This document shows positions 20,201 through 28,789 of a stretch of 45,000 bases of DNA, one piece after another. Numbering within the stretch: position 1 is the first letter of the stretch; the number at the start of each line of letters is the position of its first letter. This stretch comes from Symbiodinium natans (taxonomy: Eukaryota > Sar > Dinophyceae > Suessiales > Symbiodiniaceae). The DNA is taken from assembly GCA_905221605.1 (NCBI GenBank), contig CAJNDS010000723.1, positions 1 through 45,000 on the forward strand, in the 5' to 3' direction. The position numbers and the translations under genes are program-made. The notes beneath the pieces are model-generated. The model did not search any database, was not told where the DNA came from, and worked only from the letters and a program-made list of their open reading frames with translations.

Positions 20201-20931
20201 TGAGTCAAGTGACATTCTGTCAGCACCAGCAAGCTATGGGTATATACCCTGGTGAAGATGTGCAGCAGGTGTGGAGGATCTGTGGAATCCGACCAAGGGT
20301 TGGAGTTCAGGCATACCAGTGTGCCGAGGCAACTGGATGCAGTGTGGAGCAAGTTGGATCGTTGAAAAGTGTGAAAAAGTGTGGTGAAGTTTTTGAAAAT
20401 TTCCACCTTAGAAGTCCCGAAACCCTTCGTGAAGACTCTTCCCCTGAGGTTCAAGAAATGGATTTATGGTCCACCCGCAAAAGCTTTGGTTCAAGCACCA
20501 CGGAAGCTAGCCCTAGCCTGGAGCCTGTACCTTTGGTGAAGGACAGGAAAATGGCAGCTGAAGACAGCAGGAAGGGTGAGCAGGGTGCTGAGATGAAAAG
20601 CCCCTTTTGGTGTAAGGTTTGCAAATGGTTGTTCAGATCCGAGCATGCTGCCGGGTTGAGCTGGGATGAAAGTGGCAAGCCCAAGTGCGAAAAGTGCAAA
20701 CAGACTGTGACAGTCTCTGGCACGGATGCAAGCCATGCATTCCATCTCCGAGAGGCAGAGAAGGAGCGCCGAGCTGCTGGAAAAAGGGGTGATAAAGGTG
20801 AAAGCCGAGGCTCAGGCCAAGCTGCACCGAAACCCAAGGCCATCCCAGGCCCCTTCCATTTGCTTATAGCACCGCCCAGGCCCCTTCCATTTGCTTATAG
20901 CACCGCCCAGGCCCCTTCCATTTGCTTATAG
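14269..20931 (+). CDS. gag-pol: Copia-type Gag-Pol polyprotein (2220 aa)
   Basis: The single frame begins at ATG 14269. Residues 1-600 are Gag-like: a Pro-rich start, a Gln-rich run at about 142-188, and a CCHC zinc knuckle (C526, C529, H534, C539) inside Lys/Gly-rich flanks. The aspartic protease has DSGAS at 697-701. The integrase zinc site is H869, H874, C881, C884, and its catalytic triad D909, D980, E1015 has the usual 35-residue spacing between the last two. Reverse transcriptase spans roughly 1490-1740, with D1574 in LDVSTAFLH and YVDD at 1663-1666. RNase H has D1845, E1887 and D1922, then RHLDI at 1940-1944. IADVLTK at 1970-1976 normally ends copia Pol. Here about 240 residues follow, including a zinc-ribbon-like C2115, C2118, C2140, C2143. 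From residue 2192 the protein is translated minisatellite, and its stop TAG is part of a repeat unit. No internal stop or frameshift and all catalytic residues kept: a young insertion. Capsid, integration and DNA synthesis roles follow from the family. Confidence 0.96.
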   Translation: MLNTPPRHTSGAHVRSPRGGRERGSSVPIMDAETRRRVDPFPGLGNPNPLWVQGLAQGSQPVYGPVPRGRTPARSPHGVATGAPQQTMGGPSFPPGLPQQAVGSPSLPPGLSTGPPQPVVTPSQTSPDVQGLTRQVRELESMMQQLVVQQQQFMQTMTSSMVQQQQQHQQWMIQQHQQQQPQQQQQVNPPLPQDGVPENMPSSSSGCQGASPVGTPAKGTQLFRMASPSPPLRPPPLEQESERDVFARSDKWLPSLPTIDFSSWKDRISEALGFLTWMEKLTSWVGLGSEVFPNELMHAVKTQEESRLKQDRLTVEQQKRSTRLMHILRQTFANHEKSSLILQTYVESESTYQQSGFVALRLLAKEFCLKSRAECLFFRSQLVNQTVKAPSIPEIIRKIEHELNKYTKLLNSLDPDVHAGGLQIQEADSVMVLLRSLPDRCRSHCLLHGDSESFEDLKRVALKFEVQQRVWSEAPGTKLQPFRDPNEGKGNEGKPKGKGKEQKGKRESSKGAGKRASSQNKKDVECYVCGGKGHYARDCWYKEGDSGKKPNSPNAKAKAKAKGDPKKKPEKGKPKGKGKGKGKTVAEVSQEGESSDYQLTGGEWNEPESEARVESVLQPLEELLDEVRKEWIPRSTDEIDWSWEVETRVRIAELEHRISTDLSQMLPSKSVRSLMKPPMNQVKSMEKDDASKWWLIDSGASVTVIAKRYLDEFQILDRKALGPNERYSAANDTPVNVFERVRIRALLPMYEGKQYLGLTSVCVTGVVADVAHNILSTEQMVNTGWEVKFTRREISLRHEKKGVMGYGVSWAGCPWIYLQGDAGKRKKVTFGRTEVRPMDVDDGQRPMEVDQMQSVQSMTKKKQEEMELHRMRGHIPFSSECPHCRMTRGTTQHRRTKDAQDRPVALQADFCFINLVTGTFAKDQPTAPNMKVLVMTEMSTRMIGCLLVGTNADNTSSWIRYWMNAFGLDIAGSAVLLRTDSETAVSALIKRANLGIRIVTQRAPPQGHEAVGGVERAVRTLKELFSTVRLDLRAQGFDLKRSPRAFEFGLIYCAAMHNHHAAAFDGKKSPQELVLQRSLHECGSSLIGATVLAELPDSMKTTALSRFVEAAYVYPEVGGLTHVVSAMVDGCPKHFRAKSIKHIVPLKIGLEHCQHLLKEHDPSDTLAPPILKEKEDGVPDRIEGEADKAFEGRVSDGPTTDMSKVGPPAAWVKEHGGTANCPACGPKRGKANHNAECRKRYDDWLKAQRQRLESKEPTEETPKMDQRSSKDAGVMESGSEPSLLKRPKITYESRPDPKLEERQSVPTPATEVVDVDMEDFEDPSLPYQGIPDEAMEPGYFEGETPAEDEAIPMEEEKPQMDVDSVPNESSRVPRRLESLTSDVNSVPDESNRVPRLINRICLDPRLDVPQGPIKMVSSDESPKLVHVTNSILLNKNSTFPESMKVCGSQVWLARPTSVLSEIDGCPLDVDKTVEGRRTELQSMTAHKAGRVVGADEAQKFARQHGIKIIPTRWVIGPKVVNGKEAVRARCVVQDIAKGSTASSLGLSATTPSLEALRTLLAIASVDAMDIATLDVSTAFLHSPLPKGSKAIIQLPKDVSACKDYYVPVFMILDQAMNGLRVAAKAWNLKLATVVKKVGLKQCPTEPSVFEGTVRGKRFLMLCYVDDLILCGTRDAIRLVTDTLNGELKIKETGRITSTGGKITFLGREIERQGSHLRMRVPPAYLDALFETEFCKDLKVVTAPPDIVKTVEKGRASGSDPELSDTAAARYRAVLGRIAWWGQSRPDLSRWMSILSQGQSKPTACFEQALRQVIRFLKGQYHAWQYFGPDGNVPDSGPAQLEVYADASWAPQASLGRRSVSGIAIFYRGCLIKGISRVQGCVSLSSCEAELRAILTAVQESEGLATLIGQLAESDVTIRLHTDSSSARAVLLNRGLSRRVRHLDIAVCYLQERIQEAQTLKVIWCPTAGMIADVLTKCLSQVTFCQHQQAMGIYPGEDVQQVWRICGIRPRVGVQAYQCAEATGCSVEQVGSLKSVKKCGEVFENFHLRSPETLREDSSPEVQEMDLWSTRKSFGSSTTEASPSLEPVPLVKDRKMAAEDSRKGEQGAEMKSPFWCKVCKWLFRSEHAAGLSWDESGKPKCEKCKQTVTVSGTDASHAFHLREAEKERRAAGKRGDKGESRGSGQAAPKPKAIPGPFHLLIAPPRPLPFAYSTAQAPSICL

Positions 20932-22044
20932 CACCGCCCAGGCCCCTTCCCTTTGCTTATAGCACCGCCCAGGCTCCCCCCTTCCAGTCGCTTATCGCAC
21001 CGCCCAGCCCCCTTCCATTTGCTTATAGCACCGCCCAGGCCCCTTCCATTTGCTTTTTGCACCGCCCAGGCTCCCCCCTTCCATTCGCTTATCGCACCGC
21101 CCAGGCCCCTTCCATTTGCTTATAGCACCGCCCAGGCCCCTTCCATTTGCTTATAGCACCGCCCAGGTCCCTTCCATTTGCTTATAGCACCGCCCAGGCC
21201 CCTTCCATTTGCTTATAGCACCGCCCAGGCCCCTTCCATTTGCTTATAGCACCGCCCAGGCCCCTTTCATTTGCTTATAGCACCGCCCAGGCCCCTTCCA
21301 TTTGCTTATAGCACCGCCCAGGCCCCTTCCATTTGCTTATAGCACCGCCCAGGCCCGTTTGCTTATAGCACCGCCCAGGCCCCATTCCATTTGCTTATAG
21401 CACCGCCCAGGCCCCTTCCATTTGCTTTTCGCACCGCCCAGGCCCCTTCCATTTGCTTATAGCACCGCCCAGGCTCCCCCTTTCCATTCGCTTATCGCAC
21501 AGCCCAGGCCCCTTCCATTTGCTTATAGCACCGCCCAGGCCCCTTCCATTTGCTTATAGCACCGCCCAGGCTCCCCCCTTCCATTCGCTTATCGCACCGC
21601 CCAGGCCCCTTCCATTTGCTTGTCGCACCGCCCAGGCCCCTTCCATTTGCTTATAGCACCGCCCAGGCCCCTTCCATTTGCTTATAGCACCGCCCAGGCT
21701 CCCCCCTTCCATTCGCCTATCGCGCCGCCCAGGCCTTTGTATTTGTTTATAGCACCGCCCAGGCTCCTTCCTTTTGCTTATAGCACCGCCCAGGCCCCTT
21801 CCATTTGCTTATAGCACCGCCCAGGCTCCCCCCTTCCATTCGCTTATCGCACCGCCCAGGCCTTTGCATTTGCTTATAGCACCGCCCAGGCCCCTTCCAT
21901 TTGCTTATAGCACCCCCCAGGCCCCTTCCGTTTGCTTATAGCACCGCCCAGGCTTCCCCCTTCCATTCGCTTGCTGAAAGCACCTCCCAGGCTCCCCCCT
22001 TCCATTCGCTTATCGCACCGCCCAGGCCCCTTCCATTTGCTTAT
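20844..22044 (+). repeat. 31-bp minisatellite, about 38 units
   Basis: The unit is CCCAGGCCCCTTCCATTTGC followed by TTATAGCACCG. A second type is 35 bp long, with GGCTCCCCCCTTCCATTCGC and TTATCGCACCG, and is interspersed several times. Being 31 bp, the unit reads through all three frames and supplies stops by its TATAG. The array starts inside the copia reading frame and ends at 22044. Confidence 0.95.
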
Positions 22045-23165
22045 GTATGTGATATCAGTGTGAATTTCCCAAGTTGTTTGTTTAAACAGCTGACAAGCAG
22101 AGTTTCAGTCCAAGGCGAAAACACTCAATTTACTAAAGCCTCTGGCCCCCCTCCCGCCCCTCTCCCCCCCCCCTCGCCCCTCCCCCGCGCCTCCCCCGCC
22201 CCCTCGCCCCCCCCTTGCCCCCCGCTCAAAACTTTTTGGGACCCAAACCCTCTACAATTTCTGTCATGCGATTCAAAGCATCACACCCCGCCCTGAACCA
22301 TGGAACGACAAGAGAATTCGAATGTAAGTAGGTTTATGCGATGAGTCCGAAGTGCCGAGTCCTCTTGAATACAACATTGAAGCATTCCAGTGAGTAGCAG
22401 CGACGAAGCAAGACCAGTTTTTTCGATACCTGTTTTCTCCTCCATAGCAGGGGGGTTCCGGCAGCAGCTCTGCTGCTTAGCTTTCTTTTGCTTGCACAGC
22501 TACAGCCGTTGCACCACTAGTCAAAAAGAACAGTCTCGCAGTTCTGTGTTTTACTAGCTGGCTGTCGTATAAAAGTCTTGTGAACTAGGGCAGGCAGCTG
22601 TGCAGCAAAGAGAGCAGAGACTGTACACCTCCGCAAGTCCAACCATTGTTCACTGCAGCGTTTCGGTCAAAACGTTATTGGGACCCAAACCCTACACCCC
22701 AGAGGCCCCAACCCGGTCCCACCCTTTCCGCGCTTCCCCCCCCGGATCCCGTGTAATTCACAGAAAGCACCAGTACGGTGCTTAAAAGCTACGGTCAACC
22801 ATCGGTCTCTTCTTTCCCCCGGGTGCAAAACCTCCGGTTAGGACTAACAGGCTGCAAGAGGACTAAGATCGCGCTGGACCAAACAAGCAATTTTGACTAG
22901 GGTTTAATACACCCCGACAAGAACACATACAAGAAGGAAGGTGATAAAAAGAAACAAGAGAGTTTCCTAAACATGAGTTTAGCAAACTAAACCCTAAAAG
23001 GCGGAGCTGGCTAAGGGTGGGAGCCGCACTTGACGGCGCGGGAGGGAAACGCGTGAAATGATGTGGCCGAAGCAAGGCCCCATTCTCGATGGCCTTGAGC
23101 GTGCTCCGGAATCGAAACAAATTTCAAGTTTGTTCACCCGTCCGGCCATGTCATATCCTTCTCCA
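22045..23165. other. Intergenic stretch with a C-rich tract
   Basis: 22140-22225 is almost pure C with T and G interruptions and could form quadruplexes on the other strand. A short word, TTGGGACCCAAACCCT, occurs near 22238 and 22678, the first copy with a C inserted before TCT. No gene is supported. Confidence 0.5.
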
Positions 23166-23171
23166 GCTTCG

Positions 23172-23365
23172 GCGCAAACCCTAAACCCTAAACCCTAAAC
23201 CCTAAACCCTAAAACCCCCTAAACCCTAAACCCCAAACCCTAAACCCTAAACCCTAAACCCTAAAACCCCCTAAACCCTAAACCCTAAAACCCCTTAAAC
23301 CCTAAACCCCTAACTCCTAAACCCTAAACCCTAAACCCTAAACCCTAAACCCTAAGCCCTAAACC
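23172..23365. repeat. Interstitial telomere-like tract (CCCTAAA), longest in window
   Basis: About 190 bp of CCCTAAA units broken by AAAACCCCCT variants, which recur at about 35-60-base spacing and suggest local amplification of a mixed block. Confidence 0.92.
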
Positions 23366-23373
23366 CGACTCGT

Positions 23374-23408
23374 GGCACCCAAACGAGCGCGGGACTCGTT
23401 TGGGTGCC
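23374..23408. repeat. Perfect 14-bp stem hairpin beside the telomere tract
   Basis: GGCACCCAAACGAG (23374-23387) and CTCGTTTGGGTGCC (23395-23408) pair perfectly around a 7-base loop. No T-run follows, so a bacterial-style terminator is not meant. Confidence 0.85.
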
Positions 23409-23439
23409 AAGATCCTTGAAATTAACCCTAAACCCAGCC

Positions 23440-23510
23440 ACTTCCAAGCTGGGCGCGGCACTTCCCGGCACTTCCAAGCTGCACGCGGCACTTCCAAGCT
23501 GCACGCGCTC
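23440..23510. repeat. Short tandem repeat of about 20-23 bp
   Basis: The block CGGCACTTCCAAGCTGCACG occurs twice in a row, preceded by two shortened variants. Confidence 0.7.
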
Positions 23511-23983
23511 TGAAAGCCCTGGGCAGCCACCCATTTCGAAGTTTCCGGAATCCGAAAGCTTCAAAATGCGTGGTAAAAACCAATGAAAACAAGACGTGTG
23601 TGCGGCCTGGACGCGGGAAAGACCGTGATTTGCTGTGTGCGCCTTGGACGCGGACATGCGTGCGGCTTGAACGGTCCGGCCCCCTCTCTTGGTAGAGATA
23701 CTCTGGGGTTCGGCGCTCCAGGGAGCTCCAGGGAGACTTTGAAACTGGGCACTCCCGGGGGGCAGGGATGAGCGAGCTGTAGACCGGGCGAGGAGAAGAG
23801 TTCCGGGCGAGGAGAAGCGTTGAGTTTAAAATCCAACAACCCCACACCAAGGGTGGGGAACAACATGCGCAGCTCAAGCTTGGACCCTAATTAACCCTGA
23901 ACGCCAAACCCTTTCGGCTGGAGCCTGCCAGCCACGGCTTTACAATCACAACCAGGGCTTAGTCAAGACTGTCCACGTTGGCT

Positions 23984-25162
23984 ATGGCAATCTTTGCGGG
24001 CATGCCAGTGTATGTAATACACCTGGCTCGACAAGCGGAGCGCCGTGAAGGAACCCTGGAGCTGTTTCACAAGGTGGGCCTAAAGCAGAACTTGCAGTTC
24101 TTGGAGGCCATTGACGGAGAGTATCTTCTCAGGAGTGGAGGCCGCGTCACTTTCAAGAAGACACCCGGCAAGAACAAGACTGAGAAGACGCTGGCGTTGC
24201 TGTCGTACGACACTTTTGACGAAAAACGTCAAGAGCTGCACCGAGTTTCACAAGTTTTACACCCTACGAGATTGGGGACTGCCGGCGGAACAGACTTGTG
24301 GGCTCAGTTGGGTTGCGCAAGAAGCCACTACAACGCAATGCGCTTGCTGAAAAGCGTTCTAAGCGAAAGCGAGAGCTACGCCTTGCTTTGCGAGGACGAC
24401 TGTGTGCTGGGACCTGCAACCGCCGACAAGCCCGAAGAGTTTTTGAGGGAGCTGCAGTCGTGCGTCGAAGCTCTGAACGAGAAGTACAAGAATTGGTGTT
24501 GCCTGATGTTGGGCGGGCAGCCTATGAGGTGGGCACGCAACGAGCCTTCGACCATCGAGGGCATCAAGCATGCAACCTCCGTTTCCCAAGGTCATTGTAG
24601 TTTGTGGCGCTACACGCCTGAGACTTCCAAGATTCTGGATGAAATTTGCCTTCACATAGACAGCGGAATGCTGAATGACGTGGCAGTTATTGCCTGTCAG
24701 AAGAAGGCGGCAGATCGTTTCTTTTATGCGTCGCCGGCATTCATAGAGCAATCCAAGTCATTGGCCTCAACCTTGCAGCTTGTGAGCAAGTCTGGTGGAC
24801 AAAGAGGCTATAACAATGCTTGGAAGCTACTGTGTTCCTCAGGGGGAAGCGAGAAGGTGAAGAGCAAGGCAAAGGCCAATCTCCCCAAGGCACAGAAGCG
24901 ATTGCTGGGTCCCCGAGGTCGAGGCGATACCAACATCAGCAGGATCGCTCTCCACAAAATGCGGGCAGCCATTGCTAGCAAGGGCGGCCGGAAGAGAGCT
25001 GGAAATTCCTCATCTGCCAGCGCAATTTCTGCTAAAGAGGCCAAGATGCAGCAGCATTTCCGCAAGCATGGCCGATGGCCAACCCGCGCGCAAGCACAGG
25101 CAAAGTGGCGCATCAGCAACTCATTGTGGGCGCGGATTCGGTCGGAGGGCGCCGCCGACTAG
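23984..25162 (+). CDS. Glycosyltransferase family 25-like protein
   Basis: The first ATG is at 23984 and the stop is TAG at 25160-25162, giving 392 residues with no visible intron. The N-terminal 230 residues fit the GT25 fold (procollagen galactosyltransferase and bacterial LPS-type transferases): VYVIHLARQAERR near residue 9, LEAIDG near 40, LGCARSHYNAM near 109-119 and the acidic LLCEDDCVL with E137, D138, D139 for metal and nucleotide-sugar binding. These enzymes move a sugar from a UDP donor onto protein or glycan, usually in the secretory pathway. No clear signal peptide is visible, only a short apolar start. After about residue 285 comes a Lys/Arg-rich tail that is not part of GT25 and ends in a helical segment with HGRWPTRAQAQAKW. 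Acceptor and product are unknown. Codons are largely G/C-ending. There are no close neighbours: the nearest upstream sequence is the telomere-like tract and the nearest downstream is a 73-bp minisatellite. Confidence 0.8.
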   Translation: MAIFAGMPVYVIHLARQAERREGTLELFHKVGLKQNLQFLEAIDGEYLLRSGGRVTFKKTPGKNKTEKTLALLSYDTFDEKRQELHRVSQVLHPTRLGTAGGTDLWAQLGCARSHYNAMRLLKSVLSESESYALLCEDDCVLGPATADKPEEFLRELQSCVEALNEKYKNWCCLMLGGQPMRWARNEPSTIEGIKHATSVSQGHCSLWRYTPETSKILDEICLHIDSGMLNDVAVIACQKKAADRFFYASPAFIEQSKSLASTLQLVSKSGGQRGYNNAWKLLCSSGGSEKVKSKAKANLPKAQKRLLGPRGRGDTNISRIALHKMRAAIASKGGRKRAGNSSSASAISAKEAKMQQHFRKHGRWPTRAQAQAKWRISNSLWARIRSEGAAD

Positions 25163-25489
25163 CAGGCCACAAAGACCAAAGCTAGCTGAGTGCATTTGTG
25201 GCTCCTTGAAGAGGGCGCATTTTGAATTTTGCGAGCAGTTGAGGCCAGTGACACTGTGCTTGACAAAATGGCACTCAGGAGCAGTGTACTGCCTGTTCTT
25301 GCCAACCAGACTGCATGATGCGTGATCTCGCCGGAGGGCCCTTCTTGGGCCCAACCTGAATGCATTTGCAACCTGAATGCATGATTTCGACTTTCCAGCC
25401 AAGGAAGTCCCCGGCGTACTACGTCTGTACTACAAAAGTCGACTTTCCAGCTACGGTCGGAGTGCTACAAAGGACGTTCGGTCACAAGA
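25163..25489. other. Sequence after the glycosyltransferase gene
   Basis: Probably 3' UTR and intergenic. A short word, CAACCTGAATGCAT, is repeated at 25350 and 25369, and GACTTTCCAGC at 25389 and 25440. No other gene is supported. Confidence 0.4.
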
Positions 25490-25840
25490 AAACGCAAAAA
25501 CACGACGGTTTTGGCACCGCGACCACGCGGAAACCCGCAGAGGGTTGACCTTTGTATGTCAAAAACGCAAAAACACGAGGGTTTTGGCGCCTCGCCAACG
25601 CTGAAACCCGCAGAGGGTTGACGCGGACACGAAAGAATGTGCAAAAAACGATGGATTTAGCACTGCGACCCGTCGATTACCCGCAGAGGGTTGTCCGCGG
25701 CCAGAAAGAAGCGTAACAAAGCGACGGTTTTAGCACCGCGACCCGGCGATTACACGCAGAGGGTTGTCCGCGCACAGCAAGAAACGTCAAAAAACGACGG
25801 TTTTAGCACCGTGACCATGCCGAAACCCGCAGAGGGTTGC
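25490..25840. repeat. 73-bp minisatellite, five units
   Basis: The word CGCAGAGGGTTG recurs at about 25536, 25609, 25682, 25755 and 25829, that is every 73-74 bases. The rest of each unit is also similar (CGACGGTTTTAGCACCGCGA and a CAAAAAACGA word). Confidence 0.9.
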
Positions 25841-25993
25841 AATCCCGATTGACGACGTCAACCCAGCCCGTCGCCCTCAAAAGAGTAATTTTAATTAAGA
25901 AATGTAGGACTGGGTACGAAGATCTACTAACTTCTACTAAAATCTCGTAACTTCTATTAAATTGTTTAATTGTACTAAAATCTCGTGAATTCT

Positions 25994-26082
25994 ACTCTAT
26001 GCACCTCACTCTATGCACTTAACTCTGTGCACTTCACTCTATGCACTTCACTCTATGCACTTGACTCCATGCGCTTCAGTCT
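25994..26082. repeat. 14-bp tandem repeat, about six units
   Basis: The unit is ACTCTATGCACTTC with single-base variants. It is preceded by two copies of TACTAAAATCTCGT at about 25935 and 25973. Confidence 0.85.
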
Positions 26083-27736
<1,654 letters not shown>

Positions 27737-27773
27737 CATCCAAAGATGTATCAACAGTAGAGCAGTTTGCATG

Positions 27774-27806
27774 AGTATATATATATATATATGTATATAT
27801 ATATAC
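27774..27806. repeat. TA microsatellite
   Basis: An alternating TA run with one TG interruption. Confidence 0.9.
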
Positions 27807-28009
27807 AATCTGTCTATCGATCTCGCTCTCGCTATTTTTGTAATGTTGCCATGCGTGCTTCCTGTTTATTGAGCTGGCTCCTTTTCTGGCAGTCTTTGAT
27901 TTAGGCGCTCAGGCCGAAGAAGCTTCCCTCAATGCACGGAAGATCGAAACCCCACTAAACCCGAAGCCCCAAGCGCAGAACCCCAAACCCCCTGCAGTGT
28001 GGCTGGTCT

Positions 28010-28120
28010 ATGGCAAAAACCCCAAACTGTGAACCTGGTTCTTGCCAGGCCATGAAAGCCATGAAGACCATGAAGTCGATGCAGGCCAGTGTGCAACAAG
28101 GGCCACGAAATGCCGTGAAA
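28010..28120 (+). CDS. Possible short exon with AMKAMK repeat
   Basis: From ATG 28010 the frame reads MAKTPNCEPGSCQ then AMKAMKTMKSMQ. Met-Lys repeats of this kind occur in some dinoflagellate basic proteins. The frame then meets a T9/G7 run at 28123-28138, where coding quality is lost, so only the first part could be real. Low support. Confidence 0.25.
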
Positions 28121-28665
28121 GTTTTTTTTTTGGGGGGGTGGAGCGGGGGCTCCCAGCCAGGCGGCCGTCAAGGAGCAGCAGCAAATCCTCCACGGCGTCC
28201 CGACCCTCAGCACTCCTGGGCTCGAAACATCGACTGCAAGGGTTGCTGACCAAAGGTGCATGCCATGGTGGACGAGCTGGAGGCGCAGCTGTGCAGCCTC
28301 GGCTACGAAGCCAGGGACTCAGCACACAGCATACACAAGGCCTTTCGGTGTGTCATTCGTTCGGTTTTCTAGTTCTGAGAAGCGCCCCAAGGTTGCACAC
28401 ATCGACGATGGAGGCAACGCGCCAGGCACACTGCTCCCTGCCAGGCCCTCGAAGCATGCGAGCTTTTGCAAGCGATGTGCCGCCACGATACGGTGTGTCT
28501 TTGCGAGGTTTTTACGCAGATTAGATTTTATCGGTTCTTCAGCTGTTTTGCGATAATATATGTCCAAAAGCCCTAAGACGAACACATGAGCACCATCTGT
28601 GTGAAGCATGCTCCTGGTGAGGATGGTGCCAACACCCAAGCAAAACGCAGACCAGCAGCCAGCAG

Positions 28666-28784
<119 letters not shown>

Positions 28785-28789
28785 CGACA

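Larger units (their letters stand above)
13700..20931 (+). mobile_element. Ty1/copia-type LTR retrotransposon, 3' end missing or replaced
   Basis: The order is candidate 5' LTR end, primer-binding site, leader ORF, then one long Gag-Pol frame with protease, integrase, reverse transcriptase and RNase H in copia order (integrase before reverse transcriptase). The left border is arbitrary because the LTR start is unknown. At the right the coding frame runs into a 31-bp minisatellite (20844-22044). No polypurine tract or 3' LTR was seen, and nothing after 22044 resembles 13300-13851. Confidence 0.9.

Noticed and set aside
23374-23408. Rho-independent terminator
   Set aside because: There is a perfect stem but no T-run, no gene ending upstream, and the genome is eukaryotic.
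25490-25840. CRISPR-like array (short conserved core every 73 bases)
   Set aside because: The sequence between cores is also repeated, so these are not unique spacers, and the context is eukaryotic.
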